DNA of 6,739 nucleotides from Moraxellaceae bacterium UBA2032 (GTDB lineage: Bacteria; Pseudomonadota; Gammaproteobacteria; Pseudomonadales; Moraxellaceae): assembly GCA_002333125.1 (NCBI GenBank), contig DDBM01000020.1, positions 1,895 through 8,633 on the forward strand. Reading direction: 5' to 3'. Below are positions 1 to 6,098 of the stretch, piece by piece. The notes beneath the pieces were generated by a model. The model saw only the letters and a program-made list of their open reading frames with translations. It did not search any database and was not told the origin of the DNA. Numbering within the stretch: position 1 is the stretch's first letter; every line of letters begins with the position of its first letter. The translations under genes and the position numbers were made by a program.

Positions 1-2
1 GT

Positions 3-383
3 TATCAAGACTATGAGATACAACAGCGTAGTTTGGTGGTAAAAGGTCGTTTGTTTTATCCTTTATCCCACAAAAACTTATTAAAAAGAGCGCACGATGC
101 AACATTAGATTGCCTTGCGCCACAGCATTTGCAAGCTAATTGGTTATTATGGGATGAGTTTATCTCGCACCCACAAGCACGTTTGCTGCAATGGCGACAC
201 GTTGCTAAAGATGAGTGGATGGCCGACCAACAAATCAATAAAAAACTCCCGTTGCTTGGTGTTCAAGACTTGCCGCTACTACCTAGTGCGCGTCCCGAAT
301 TGTTTATTGGTTTTGACGCAGAGCAACAAGAGCAAGCACGGTGTTTTGTGTGTTCTGTTAAACGAGATGAAGCGTTATTTTGA
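3..383 (+). CDS. C-terminal part of a conserved hypothetical protein, possibly DUF1853 (5' end outside window)
   Basis: The frame is open from the left edge (in-frame from base 3) to a TGA at 381-383, so about 126 C-terminal residues are visible and the true start lies upstream. The TTG at 33 is only an internal leucine codon. Visible features are a VVKGRLFYPL segment near the start, a Trp-rich stretch (NWLLWDEF), and a closing segment RPELFIGF followed by ARCFVCSV. The 'KG-LFYP' motif, the Trp-containing middle and the 'RPEL' plus hydrophobic ending recall DUF1853, a family I remember as related to PD-(D/E)XK nuclease folds. That match is from memory and not strong, and the catalytic part would lie outside the window. 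The gene ends 7 bases before the next plus-strand gene, so the two are probably co-transcribed. No specific function is claimed. Confidence 0.72.
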   Translation, partial: YQDYEIQQRSLVVKGRLFYPLSHKNLLKRAHDATLDCLAPQHLQANWLLWDEFISHPQARLLQWRHVAKDEWMADQQINKKLPLLGVQDLPLLPSARPELFIGFDAEQQEQARCFVCSVKRDEALF

Positions 384-390
384 GTAAAAC

Positions 391-1485
391 ATGATGCCTA
401 AAAAAATTTTGGTACTAGGTGGTTATGGTAATTTTGGCGAACGTATTTGTAGTGCCTTAGCACAAGATGAATGCGAGTTATATATTGCAGGACGAAGCCA
501 TGACAAAGCACAACAGTTAGCCCAAAAGCTCGGTGCAAGAGCTTGTGTTTTAGACCATCAAGCACCTGACTTTTTGGCGCAATTGCAGCATATTAAACCC
601 GATATTTTGATTCATACCTCAGGGCCGTTTCAGGGGCAAAATTATCATATTGCCGCTGCGTGTATTAAGGTGGGTTGTCATTACATAGATATTGCCGATG
701 GCCGTGAGTATGTGCGTGATATCACCCAATTAAACGCTGCAGCTCAACAAGCTAAGGTATTGGTGGTGAGTGGTGCAAGTTCGTTGCCTGCTTTGTCGAG
801 TGCGGTTGTTGACCAATATTTAGCGCATTTTTTGCGTTTAGATAGCATTGAGCATGGTATTAGTTCGGGCGCAAAACCACCAGGTATGGCTACCATGGAA
901 GGCGTGATGAGTTATGTAGGTAAAGCCTTTTTACGTTGGCAAAATCAGTCATGGCAGACGGTGTATGGTTGGCAAGATGTGCTGAGTCATCGTTATGATG
1001 CACCTGTAGGGTTACGCTTTTTATCTAATTGTGATGTACCCGATTTGGATTTATTTCCAGCGCGTTATCCTAGTGTACACAGTGTACAGTTTAGGGCAGG
1101 AGTCGGCTTTGCAAGTACCAGTTTAGCTACATGGAGTTTTTCGTGGTTGGTGCGTTTGCGTGTCTTAAAAAGTCTCGTGCCTTATGCAGCTTCGTTACAC
1201 AAAATGGCCACTTGGATTGAGCCTTTAGGGAGTGAATGGAGTGCGATGCACGTGACCTTAACAGGCTTAAACTTGAAGCAACAGCCGCACTTAATCACGT
1301 GGCAATTATTAGCAGGCAGCAATCATGGGCCTAATATTCCGTGTTTTCCTGCAATCGCCTTAGCGCGTAAGTTATTGAATGGCCAAATTCAACAAACTGG
1401 CGCAATGCCGTGTATGGGTTTATTAACAGTTGACGAAATATTAACCCCTATTCCTAATCTTAATTTAAGGTGGAATTTACAATAA
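391..1485 (+). CDS. Saccharopine dehydrogenase-like NAD(P)-binding protein
   Basis: A 364-residue protein with an N-terminal Rossmann fold. The dinucleotide-binding loop is GGYGNFG at residues 10-16, and an AGR segment after the second strand suggests NADP(H) preference. Family hallmarks follow: DILIHTSGPF, then HYIDIADGREYV, then SGASSLPALSS. The C-terminus carries PCFPAIALARKL and GAMPCMGLLTVDE, typical of the stand-alone bacterial saccharopine-dehydrogenase-like family. Members of this superfamily are NAD(P)-dependent oxidoreductases, but most, including this one, have no established substrate, and lysine metabolism should not be assumed. Two adjacent ATGs (391 and 394) are possible starts, and neither has a strong Shine-Dalgarno, so translation may be coupled to the gene ending at 383. 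Its TAA shares one base with the next gene's ATG (TAATG), which strongly implies joint expression with the DUF2269 membrane protein. Confidence 0.9.
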   Translation: MMPKKILVLGGYGNFGERICSALAQDECELYIAGRSHDKAQQLAQKLGARACVLDHQAPDFLAQLQHIKPDILIHTSGPFQGQNYHIAAACIKVGCHYIDIADGREYVRDITQLNAAAQQAKVLVVSGASSLPALSSAVVDQYLAHFLRLDSIEHGISSGAKPPGMATMEGVMSYVGKAFLRWQNQSWQTVYGWQDVLSHRYDAPVGLRFLSNCDVPDLDLFPARYPSVHSVQFRAGVGFASTSLATWSFSWLVRLRVLKSLVPYAASLHKMATWIEPLGSEWSAMHVTLTGLNLKQQPHLITWQLLAGSNHGPNIPCFPAIALARKLLNGQIQQTGAMPCMGLLTVDEILTPIPNLNLRWNLQ

Positions 1486-1949
1486 TGGATTATTTTGTGT
1501 TGAAGTGGATTCATATTGTGTCATCGACGCTGTTATTTGGTACGGGTTTGGGTACGGTATTTTATAAATGTATGGCCGATTATTATGGCAATGTTGAGCA
1601 TCAAGCCCAAACTTTAAAAGCAGTGGTGTGGGCAGATATGTTGTTTACTGCGCCAGCGGTGGTGGTGCAGTTAGTCACAGGTTTATGGATGGCACATTTG
1701 GCAGGTTATCATTTGTTTGAAGGTTGGTTGTTGTGGGTGTTGTGTTTGTTTGTGGTGGTGGGCTGCTGTTGGTTACCTGTATTGTGGTTACAAGTCAAAA
1801 TGCGTGATTTGGCCATGATGGCAGCAGCTAACAATACTCCATTAAGTAGCGATTATTATCGCTATCGTAAAATATGGTTAGCATTAGGTGTGCCTGCATT
1901 TATTGCGGTGATGGTTATCTTTTGGTTGATGGTGTTTAAGCCTATATAA
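1485..1949 (+). CDS. DUF2269 family integral membrane protein
   Basis: A 154-residue, strongly hydrophobic protein. Approximate membrane segments are residues 5-27, 47-72, 80-104 and 130-150, giving a four-helix bundle. The opening, with a 'KWIHIVSSTLLFGTGLGT' stretch, is the DUF2269 signature (a helix with a conserved Trp-Ile-His followed by a Gly-rich turn). The function of DUF2269 is unknown. I chose the ATG at 1485 and not the in-frame GTG at 1470: the ATG overlaps the upstream stop by one base (TAATG), has a good ribosome-binding sequence (AAGGTGG, 1467-1473) 11 bases upstream, and gives the normal family start. The GTG would lie inside that ribosome-binding site. Coupling to the dehydrogenase-like gene suggests a shared pathway, perhaps a membrane partner, but this is inference. 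Confidence 0.9.
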   Translation: MDYFVLKWIHIVSSTLLFGTGLGTVFYKCMADYYGNVEHQAQTLKAVVWADMLFTAPAVVVQLVTGLWMAHLAGYHLFEGWLLWVLCLFVVVGCCWLPVLWLQVKMRDLAMMAAANNTPLSSDYYRYRKIWLALGVPAFIAVMVIFWLMVFKPI

Positions 1950-2062
1950 ATTTTAATAAACATATTTTATCTTCTAAGCCTACATTTTTTGTATGATTAT
2001 TATCTATGATTTTTTATTTATTATTTTAACTTATTGATTTTTATATTATTAATATTTTGGCA
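1950..2062. other. Very AT-rich intergenic spacer
   Basis: This spacer between the DUF2269 gene and the lipoprotein gene is made almost entirely of A and T runs, with only scattered G and C. No GC-rich hairpin followed by a T-run is visible, so I cannot mark an intrinsic terminator for the upstream cluster. It probably holds the promoter of the lipoprotein gene. Candidate elements are TTAACT (2026-2031) with TAATAT (2050-2055) at 18-base spacing, and TTGGCA (2057-2062) with a weak -10. None is convincing enough to choose. Confidence 0.5.
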
Positions 2063-2075
2063 TGGTGTTTGCTAT

Positions 2076-2090
2076 TTAGGTGTTACCTAA
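2076..2090. promoter_or_regulatory. Perfect 6-bp dyad (TTAGGT-gtt-ACCTAA), possible operator or leader hairpin
   Basis: TTAGGT at 2076-2081 and ACCTAA at 2085-2090 are exact reverse complements around a 3-base centre. The dyad lies 10 bases before the AAGG ribosome-binding site (2102-2105) of the lipoprotein gene, in the likely leader or just downstream of a promoter. Its size and position suit a dimeric repressor site or a small mRNA hairpin. A six-base dyad can occur by chance, so the role is speculative. Confidence 0.25.
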
Positions 2091-2113
2091 CTAAAAATCA
2101 CAAGGATTTAGCC

Positions 2114-2722
2114 ATGATGTTACTTACCAAAAAGCTTGTTGCCGTTGCTGCTATTACTTGCATGGTTGCCGCTTGTAGCAGCACCCCTAACAACAAAAGC
2201 CTTGTTAAAGAGCAATTACAATCCGAAAAACAACGTCAAAAAGCAGCGCAAAAACAAGCCGAAGACACCTTAGATGCCATGCCTTCTTGGGCGGTTAATG
2301 TACCGCGTCCAGATAATACAGGTGTTTATGCCGTAGGCATTGCCGAAAGTGACAAAGTACAAATTGCACTCAAAAAAGCCCATCTTCAAGCCCAATATGG
2401 TTTGGCAAAATTATATAACCAAGAGTTAGCAGGCAGTGAGCAAGCCATGCAACAAGATGCAGGCACAGCCTCAAATAGTCATTATCAAAGTCTGATTCAG
2501 TCTTTGGTTAATTATGTGTCGGTGGTTGGTTTTGAGGTGGTTAAACAAGATGTAAGAGCGGTTAATGGTGAATATCAGGCTTATACTTTGTTAAAACTGC
2601 CTTATGCCGAATTTAACAAAGCCCTACAAAGCAAAAAACAACAAGCGCAAACGATGGATGTTAAGCAAGCTTTTGCCGAAATGGAATACCGTTTGCAACA
2701 GCGTCAACAAGTGCGTAAGTAA
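2114..2722 (+). CDS. LPP20-family outer-membrane-type lipoprotein
   Basis: A 202-residue lipoprotein. The signal peptide has a charged n-region (TKK), a hydrophobic core and a lipobox VAAC with the lipidated Cys at residue 21, followed by SST, which favours outer-membrane sorting (no Asp at +2). A charged Gln/Lys-rich linker (about 27-55) precedes the conserved domain starting PSWAVNVP (57-64) and continuing GVYAVGIAESD, an Ala-rich helix, and a strand-helix ending near KLPYAEF. 'P-W...P...G-YAVG' is the LPP20 pattern, also found in the flagellar lipoprotein FlgP of Vibrio, but no flagellar genes are visible here. I start at the ATG at 2114, with AAGG at 2102-2105 and a proper signal peptide. 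The upstream in-frame TTG at 2057 would add 19 residues ahead of the signal peptide. ATG 2117 is also possible. The C-terminus is Gln/Arg-rich. It probably works with the secreted protein encoded from 2979. Confidence 0.85.
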   Translation: MMLLTKKLVAVAAITCMVAACSSTPNNKSLVKEQLQSEKQRQKAAQKQAEDTLDAMPSWAVNVPRPDNTGVYAVGIAESDKVQIALKKAHLQAQYGLAKLYNQELAGSEQAMQQDAGTASNSHYQSLIQSLVNYVSVVGFEVVKQDVRAVNGEYQAYTLLKLPYAEFNKALQSKKQQAQTMDVKQAFAEMEYRLQQRQQVRK

Positions 2723-2797
2723 GAAAATATCCTCACCCCAACCCTCGGCATAGGTATCTACACAAGTTTGATGAAATTTGTTTTTAGCGATAAAGCT

Positions 2798-2818
2798 CCC
2801 TCTCCCTCAGGGAGAGGG
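2798..2818. repeat. GC-rich side hairpin of the palindromic element (left arm)
   Basis: CCCTCTCC (2798-2805) and GGAGAGGG (2811-2818) form a perfect 8-bp stem with a 5-base loop. The following GTTGGGGTGAGGG completes a 35-base unit (2796-2830) that recurs at 4256-4290. A T-run (2834-2839) follows at some distance, so partial termination of the lipoprotein transcript is possible, but the layout is not that of a standard terminator. Confidence 0.6.
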
Positions 2819-2884
2819 TTGGGGTGAGGGTGATTTTTTGGCCTAATTATGAGTTAATTACGCCACTTTTAGACCTCACCCTAG

Positions 2885-2905
2885 CCCTCTCCTACAAGGA
2901 GAGGG
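2885..2905. repeat. GC-rich side hairpin of the palindromic element (right arm)
   Basis: CCCTCTCCT (2885-2893) and AGGAGAGGG (2897-2905) form a 9-bp perfect stem with loop ACA. It is preceded by CCTCACCCTAG, a variant of the conserved CCTCACCCCAA flank. It mirrors the left-arm hairpin, so a folded element would be cross-shaped with two side arms. Confidence 0.6.
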
Positions 2906-2978
2906 GACACCATCGCTATATAAAAAAGATGTGTAGATATCTATACCCAATGGGCGAGGGAGCTAGAAAGAGGTTTTT

Positions 2979-4253
2979 ATGAATAACTACTTACGTTATG
3001 GTTTGTGTTTTGGCGCGATATGGTTATCTGTGCCGTCATGGGCATGGGTAAAAGAATACCAAACCGAGTATTTGTTAGGCGATAACGACAGCCGTTTAAA
3101 TGCTAAGCAAAATGCACTCAATCAAATTCAGCTTCAAGCTATGCAAGAAGCAGGGACGTATATTCAGGGGCAAACACAATTACTTAACGAGCAATTGGAG
3201 GAGCGCATTAGTCAAGTTAGCGCAGCCATTGTTAAGTTAGATGTATTGTCGGAGCGTTTTGAATTTACCACGCAAGGTCAACAAAAATTAAGGCTAGTAG
3301 CGCGCGCTAATGTTGATGAATCCATTTTGCAAGACCGCGTACGCACCTTACAAATAGAAGCCAACAAGGTACGAAATACCGATAAATTAGCCCAAGATAA
3401 TCAGCAAATGCGTCAACAATTACAACAAATGGAGCAACAAAAACTCGCCCTAGAAAATCAATTATTACGCCAAAAACTAAGCCAGTTAGAACAAGCACCA
3501 CCACAATTATTAGCTGTATCCAAGCCAGAGCCTATACGCCCTGTTGTGATACCTTTACAAGGTACTGAGTCGTCTGTTGCGATGGTTTTGACTCAGGAGG
3601 GGCAGCAAGCACCGTTTAATGAGTCCTCCTTTTTAATGGGTTTAACGCAAGCCTTGCAAAAAACGCCTGTTGCTGTGCGCGTTAATTCTGAAGAGCCTGT
3701 AGTAAAAATACAACCCGATTGGCGTTTGAGTTTAACGCCCGAAAGTCCACTAAATGCTTTATGTAGGCGTTGGACGTGTGTGTTGGGTTATGCTTATAAA
3801 GCACCGTTTAATGATGCTTTGACCACGCCATTACATCAGCAGTTGTTTAGGCCATTTAGTCGGGTGGTGCATATAGATGATAAATATATCAGTCATTGGC
3901 AGTTATTAACCTTACAGGCTTATCCGCCTAATAACCTCACGCCTCAAGAGACTCAATTAATAGAAAATTATCGTTTAATGGTGCGAGTAAATATAGCTAC
4001 AGAGCAGTTTAATATGCCTTTGATAACTTATGATAAAACTCAAGGTGCGTTGGTAGTGGCTTTGCAAGGGGCAGTTAATGAGCCACAAATGACCGCTTAT
4101 AATTATCAAACACGACAAGGCTATGTGATGTGTGCTTTAACAAACAGTGCCAAACAATGTGCCAATACCGATTTAACCCAATTTGCATGGCACGTAGTAA
4201 ATACTCCTTTGGGGCAAGGGATAAAAATTAGCACAAAGATAGTGAGTTTTTAG
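2979..4253 (+). CDS. Secreted coiled-coil protein with LPP20/FlgT-N-like N-terminal domain, function unknown
   Basis: A 424-residue protein. Residues 1-22 form a signal peptide with likely cleavage after SWA, so it is exported to the periplasm or beyond. Residues 25-120 (YLLGDNDSRLNAKQNAL, then AGTYIQGQT, then LRLVARANVDES) follow the general pattern of the small alpha/beta envelope domain seen in LPP20 and FlgT-N type proteins; this is pattern recognition, not a firm hit. Residues 121-172 are a Gln/Leu-rich coiled coil. A Pro-rich linker (174-191) leads to a C-terminal region of about 230 residues that I do not recognise. It contains two Cys pairs (262/267 and 385/394) that could form disulfides. 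The ATG at 2979 has AAGAGG five bases upstream (2968-2973). The palindromic element ends only 18 bases before the start, so its promoter must be inside the element, upstream of it, or shared with the lipoprotein gene. Confidence 0.85.
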   Translation: MNNYLRYGLCFGAIWLSVPSWAWVKEYQTEYLLGDNDSRLNAKQNALNQIQLQAMQEAGTYIQGQTQLLNEQLEERISQVSAAIVKLDVLSERFEFTTQGQQKLRLVARANVDESILQDRVRTLQIEANKVRNTDKLAQDNQQMRQQLQQMEQQKLALENQLLRQKLSQLEQAPPQLLAVSKPEPIRPVVIPLQGTESSVAMVLTQEGQQAPFNESSFLMGLTQALQKTPVAVRVNSEEPVVKIQPDWRLSLTPESPLNALCRRWTCVLGYAYKAPFNDALTTPLHQQLFRPFSRVVHIDDKYISHWQLLTLQAYPPNNLTPQETQLIENYRLMVRVNIATEQFNMPLITYDKTQGALVVALQGAVNEPQMTAYNYQTRQGYVMCALTNSAKQCANTDLTQFAWHVVNTPLGQGIKISTKIVSF

Positions 4254-4255
4254 AA

Positions 4256-4290
4256 CTCCCTCTCCCTATGGAAGAGGGTTGGGGTGAGGG
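4256..4290. repeat. Degenerate copy of the repeat hairpin unit in a convergent intergenic gap
   Basis: This 35-base segment matches 2796-2830 at 32 of 35 positions without gaps. Differences are confined to the loop (4268, 4269) and one stem base (4272), leaving a 7-of-8 stem of 4258-4265 with 4271-4278. It begins two bases after the TAG of the coiled-coil gene and lies 13 bases from the TAA of the convergent phosphate permease gene. That is where a shared terminator or 3'-end-protecting hairpin would be expected. No T-run adjoins either side, so intrinsic termination is not demonstrated. Confidence 0.75.
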
Positions 4291-4303
4291 TTAATAATGT
4301 AAC

Positions 4304-5941
4304 TTAACCCATCATCATACCTTTCATCACAAAAAAGATAAGCGCCGCCATGAGTGCGGTTGCAGGAACGGTAATGACCCATGCTGCCGCAATACGCAAT
4401 AATTGTGAACGTTGTACCAATTGGGTGCGATACACCTTTTTTAAGGCACTACGTTCAGCTTTAGAAAAATGAGCAGGATCCATTTGGCGTTTTGCTTGCT
4501 CTTTTAAATCGCGCAGCATTTGCCCTTTGGTGTCAACCGAGGCTTTAGTAAATAAAACCATAAATTCATCTATAGCAGCTTGGTCACCTTCGGGGTGATG
4601 TGCCTTAATCGTAGCGACCATTTTATCGTGGCTATATTTTAAATATTCACGTAAAAAGCCGACCCCAAATACACCACCTACTGCAATGTGAGTTGAGCTA
4701 ACAGGCAAGCCCATTTGGCTAGCAATAATCACCGTAATAGTGGCCGACATGGCAATACAATAAGCACGAGTTTGGTCAAGCTCGGTAATATCTGTGCCAA
4801 CGGTGCGAATCACTTTAGGGCCGTATAATGCTAAGCCCAAGGCAATACCTAAAGCACCAATGACCATGACCCACATCGGAATAGCCGACTCTTTGGCAAT
4901 CATGCCATTATGGGCGGTATAAACGTCTACAATGGCAGCTAAAGGGCCTACGGCATTGGCCACATCGTTAGAGCCGTGAGCAAAACTTAATAAAGCCGCT
5001 GCAAAAACAAGGGGAATGGTAAACAATTGGTTGACACTTTTTTTGCCATCGGTTTGAGGTTGAAAGTTTTTTAAGCGCCAACGGGTAAAAATCAAACACA
5101 CAAAGGCGACACCTAAACCAATCAAGCTTGCCTGAAAAAAGCTCATTGGCCACACGCGATTTAAGCCTTTTAAAACAATATATGTGCCAAATGTCCAACC
5201 CATAAAAGCAATTAACCACGGCACAACCTTACGCGCAGCACCCACCATATCGGTCTGATAAATAATGCTTCGCTTAATAAAGTACAACATCGCCGCCGCC
5301 ACCAACCCACCTAATACAGGCGAGATAACCCAACTTGCGGCAATTTGTCCCATTTTTGCCCAGTCAACAATCGCAACTCCACTGGCTGCGATACCTGAAC
5401 CAATAATAGCTCCCACAATAGAATGAGTGGTAGACACGGGCGCACCCACGGCGGTGGCAATATTGAGCCATAAAGCGGCTGCTAATAAAGCCGCCATCAT
5501 TAGCCATACAAAGGTATCCGAGTCGGCAATTAAATTGGGGTCAATAATACCATTACGAATGGTACCAACAACCTCGCCCCCTGCAATGAGTGCACCTGCG
5601 GCCTCAAAAATCGCGGCAATAATCAGCGCACCAAACAAAGTTAATGCTTTAGAGCCAACGGCAGGGCCTACATTATTGGCGACATCATTAGCACCAATAT
5701 TCATGGCCATATATGCACCAATAGCGGCCGCAATCACGAGTACTAAGGCACTTTCGCCAGTTGCCCCTTTCATGGCGGCATATAGCATCACACACACCAT
5801 AAAAATTAAGCCTACACCGAGCCTAAATAATTCGGTGCGCCCTTTTTTGGTGGCTTGCTCCAAGTTATGAATATCTTTGATGTTCACGAGGGATTTCTCA
5901 GATGAGTTGGGGAGCGAATTATGACAGAAATATTTCGTCAA
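4304..5941 (-). CDS. PiT-family inorganic phosphate permease
   Basis: A 545-residue inner-membrane transporter of the PiT family (PF01384), which takes up phosphate or metal-phosphate driven by the H+ or Na+ gradient. The internal duplication is clear: GANDVANNVGP (83-93) and GAPVSTTHSIVG (166-177) in the first half are echoed by GSNDVANAVGP (323-333) and GLPVSSTHIAVG (411-422) in the second. About eleven hydrophobic segments are visible. A cytoplasmic-looking loop (287-304) lies in the middle, and a charged domain (431-512) is followed by a last membrane helix (513-538), as in the longer PiT subgroup. Start choice is uncertain. TTG at 5941 has TAAGGA eight bases upstream. GTG at 5887 (527 residues) drops 18 weakly structured residues and would leave a promoter-like sequence at 5918-5946 outside the gene. 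No PhoU-like partner is adjacent in the window. It converges with the coiled-coil gene. Confidence 0.93.
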   Translation of the reverse strand: MTKYFCHNSLPNSSEKSLVNIKDIHNLEQATKKGRTELFRLGVGLIFMVCVMLYAAMKGATGESALVLVIAAAIGAYMAMNIGANDVANNVGPAVGSKALTLFGALIIAAIFEAAGALIAGGEVVGTIRNGIIDPNLIADSDTFVWLMMAALLAAALWLNIATAVGAPVSTTHSIVGAIIGSGIAASGVAIVDWAKMGQIAASWVISPVLGGLVAAAMLYFIKRSIIYQTDMVGAARKVVPWLIAFMGWTFGTYIVLKGLNRVWPMSFFQASLIGLGVAFVCLIFTRWRLKNFQPQTDGKKSVNQLFTIPLVFAAALLSFAHGSNDVANAVGPLAAIVDVYTAHNGMIAKESAIPMWVMVIGALGIALGLALYGPKVIRTVGTDITELDQTRAYCIAMSATITVIIASQMGLPVSSTHIAVGGVFGVGFLREYLKYSHDKMVATIKAHHPEGDQAAIDEFMVLFTKASVDTKGQMLRDLKEQAKRQMDPAHFSKAERSALKKVYRTQLVQRSQLLRIAAAWVITVPATALMAALIFFVMKGMMMG

Positions 5942-5946
5942 GTCAG
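5918..5946 (-). promoter_or_regulatory. Candidate sigma-70 promoter with PhoB-type half-site for the phosphate permease
   Basis: Read on the minus strand: CTGACT (5946-5941) as -35, a 17-base spacer, and CATAAT (5923-5918) as -10. The spacer runs into CTGTCAT (5927-5921), identical to one half of the classical Pho box, but the expected second half 11 bases away on either side matches only 3 of 7. If active, transcription would begin near 5911, about 24 bases before the GTG at 5887, and the TTG start at 5941 could not be used from this transcript. The match is by eye and the PhoB link is tentative. Confidence 0.35.
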
Positions 5947-6000
5947 AAGTCCTTAGGGGGTGTTGTACTTAATTTAGGATAGAGTTTTTGTAAAGAGCAG

Positions 6001-6032
6001 TTGATTTTTAAGATTAATAGGCGTTATATAAT
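6001..6032 (+). promoter_or_regulatory. Candidate sigma-70 promoter for the ThDP enzyme gene
   Basis: TTGATT (6001-6006) is followed after 18 bases by TATATA (6025-6030); the overlapping TATAAT (6027-6032) is a perfect -10 but at 20-base spacing. This would give a leader of about 60 bases. A second perfect TATAAT lies at 6073-6078 with no good -35, inside the AT-only dyad AATTAT-a-ATAATT (6070-6082), and would give a very short leader. The spacer 5942-6098 is shared with the divergent phosphate permease gene. I see no riboswitch or strong hairpin in it. Confidence 0.4.
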
Positions 6033-6098
6033 GGACGGTTTCTTACTATAAAAACAAAGTAAGTTGTTGAATTATAATAATTTTATGGAATTGATGTT

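Larger units (their letters stand above)
2731..2960. repeat. Nested imperfect palindrome, MITE/REP-like intergenic repeat element
   Basis: Almost the whole gap is a layered inverted repeat centred near 2852. Outer arms: 2750-2764 pairs with 2930-2944 (14 of 15). Next: 2785-2791 with 2912-2918 (7 of 7). Next: 2822-2829 with 2874-2881 (8 of 8). Core: 2839-2849 with 2855-2865, one C/C mismatch, loop TGAGT. Two side hairpins sit in opposite arms: 2798-2805 with 2811-2818, and 2885-2893 with 2897-2905. In addition 2731-2746 is an exact 16-base inverted copy of 2814-2829. Outside the pairs at 2750 and 2944 the ends still resemble each other (left CCCTCGGCAT; right, reverse-complemented, CCCTCGCCCAT). 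It encodes no evident protein. This is the form expected of a non-autonomous miniature element or bacterial interspersed palindrome. No convincing target-site duplication is visible; an AGAAA on each side (2722-2726 and 2965-2969) is short and possibly accidental. Confidence 0.8.

Noticed and set aside
33..383. TTG at 33 as the start of the first gene
   Set aside because: The frame stays open to the left edge and the motif containing this codon reads as internal, so the gene is simply cut by the window.
1073..1088. AGTGTACAC/AGTGTACAG tandem repeat, near-palindromic
   Set aside because: It lies inside a well-supported coding frame and is fully explained by its codons.
1470..1949. GTG at 1470 as the start of the DUF2269 gene
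   Set aside because: It falls inside the AAGGTGG ribosome-binding site used by the ATG at 1485, which also gives the normal TAATG coupling.
2057..2722. TTG at 2057 as the start of the lipoprotein gene
   Set aside because: It would put 19 residues before the signal peptide and span an AT-rich promoter-like region; ATG 2114 has a ribosome-binding site.
2731..2960. CRISPR array or rRNA/tRNA remnant
   Set aside because: The repeats are inverted and nested, not direct and evenly spaced, and no tRNA or rRNA signature is present.
3307..3504. Minus-strand open frame within the coiled-coil gene
   Set aside because: Its Val/Leu-rich sequence is the reverse reading of the Gln-rich coiled-coil codons; no ribosome-binding site or family resemblance.
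4968..5219. Second minus-strand frame within the phosphate permease gene
   Set aside because: A shadow frame overlapping conserved PiT coding sequence with no recognisable features.
5427..5870. Plus-strand open frame of 147 codons opposite the phosphate permease
   Set aside because: It is antisense to a clear PiT gene; its Ala/Ser/Pro-rich composition is what a reversed hydrophobic membrane gene yields.
5891..5903. CTGAGA on the minus strand as part of a thiamine (THI-box) riboswitch near the ThDP enzyme
   Set aside because: Only six bases match, it is on the strand of the permease, and the rest of the conserved THI-box core is absent.
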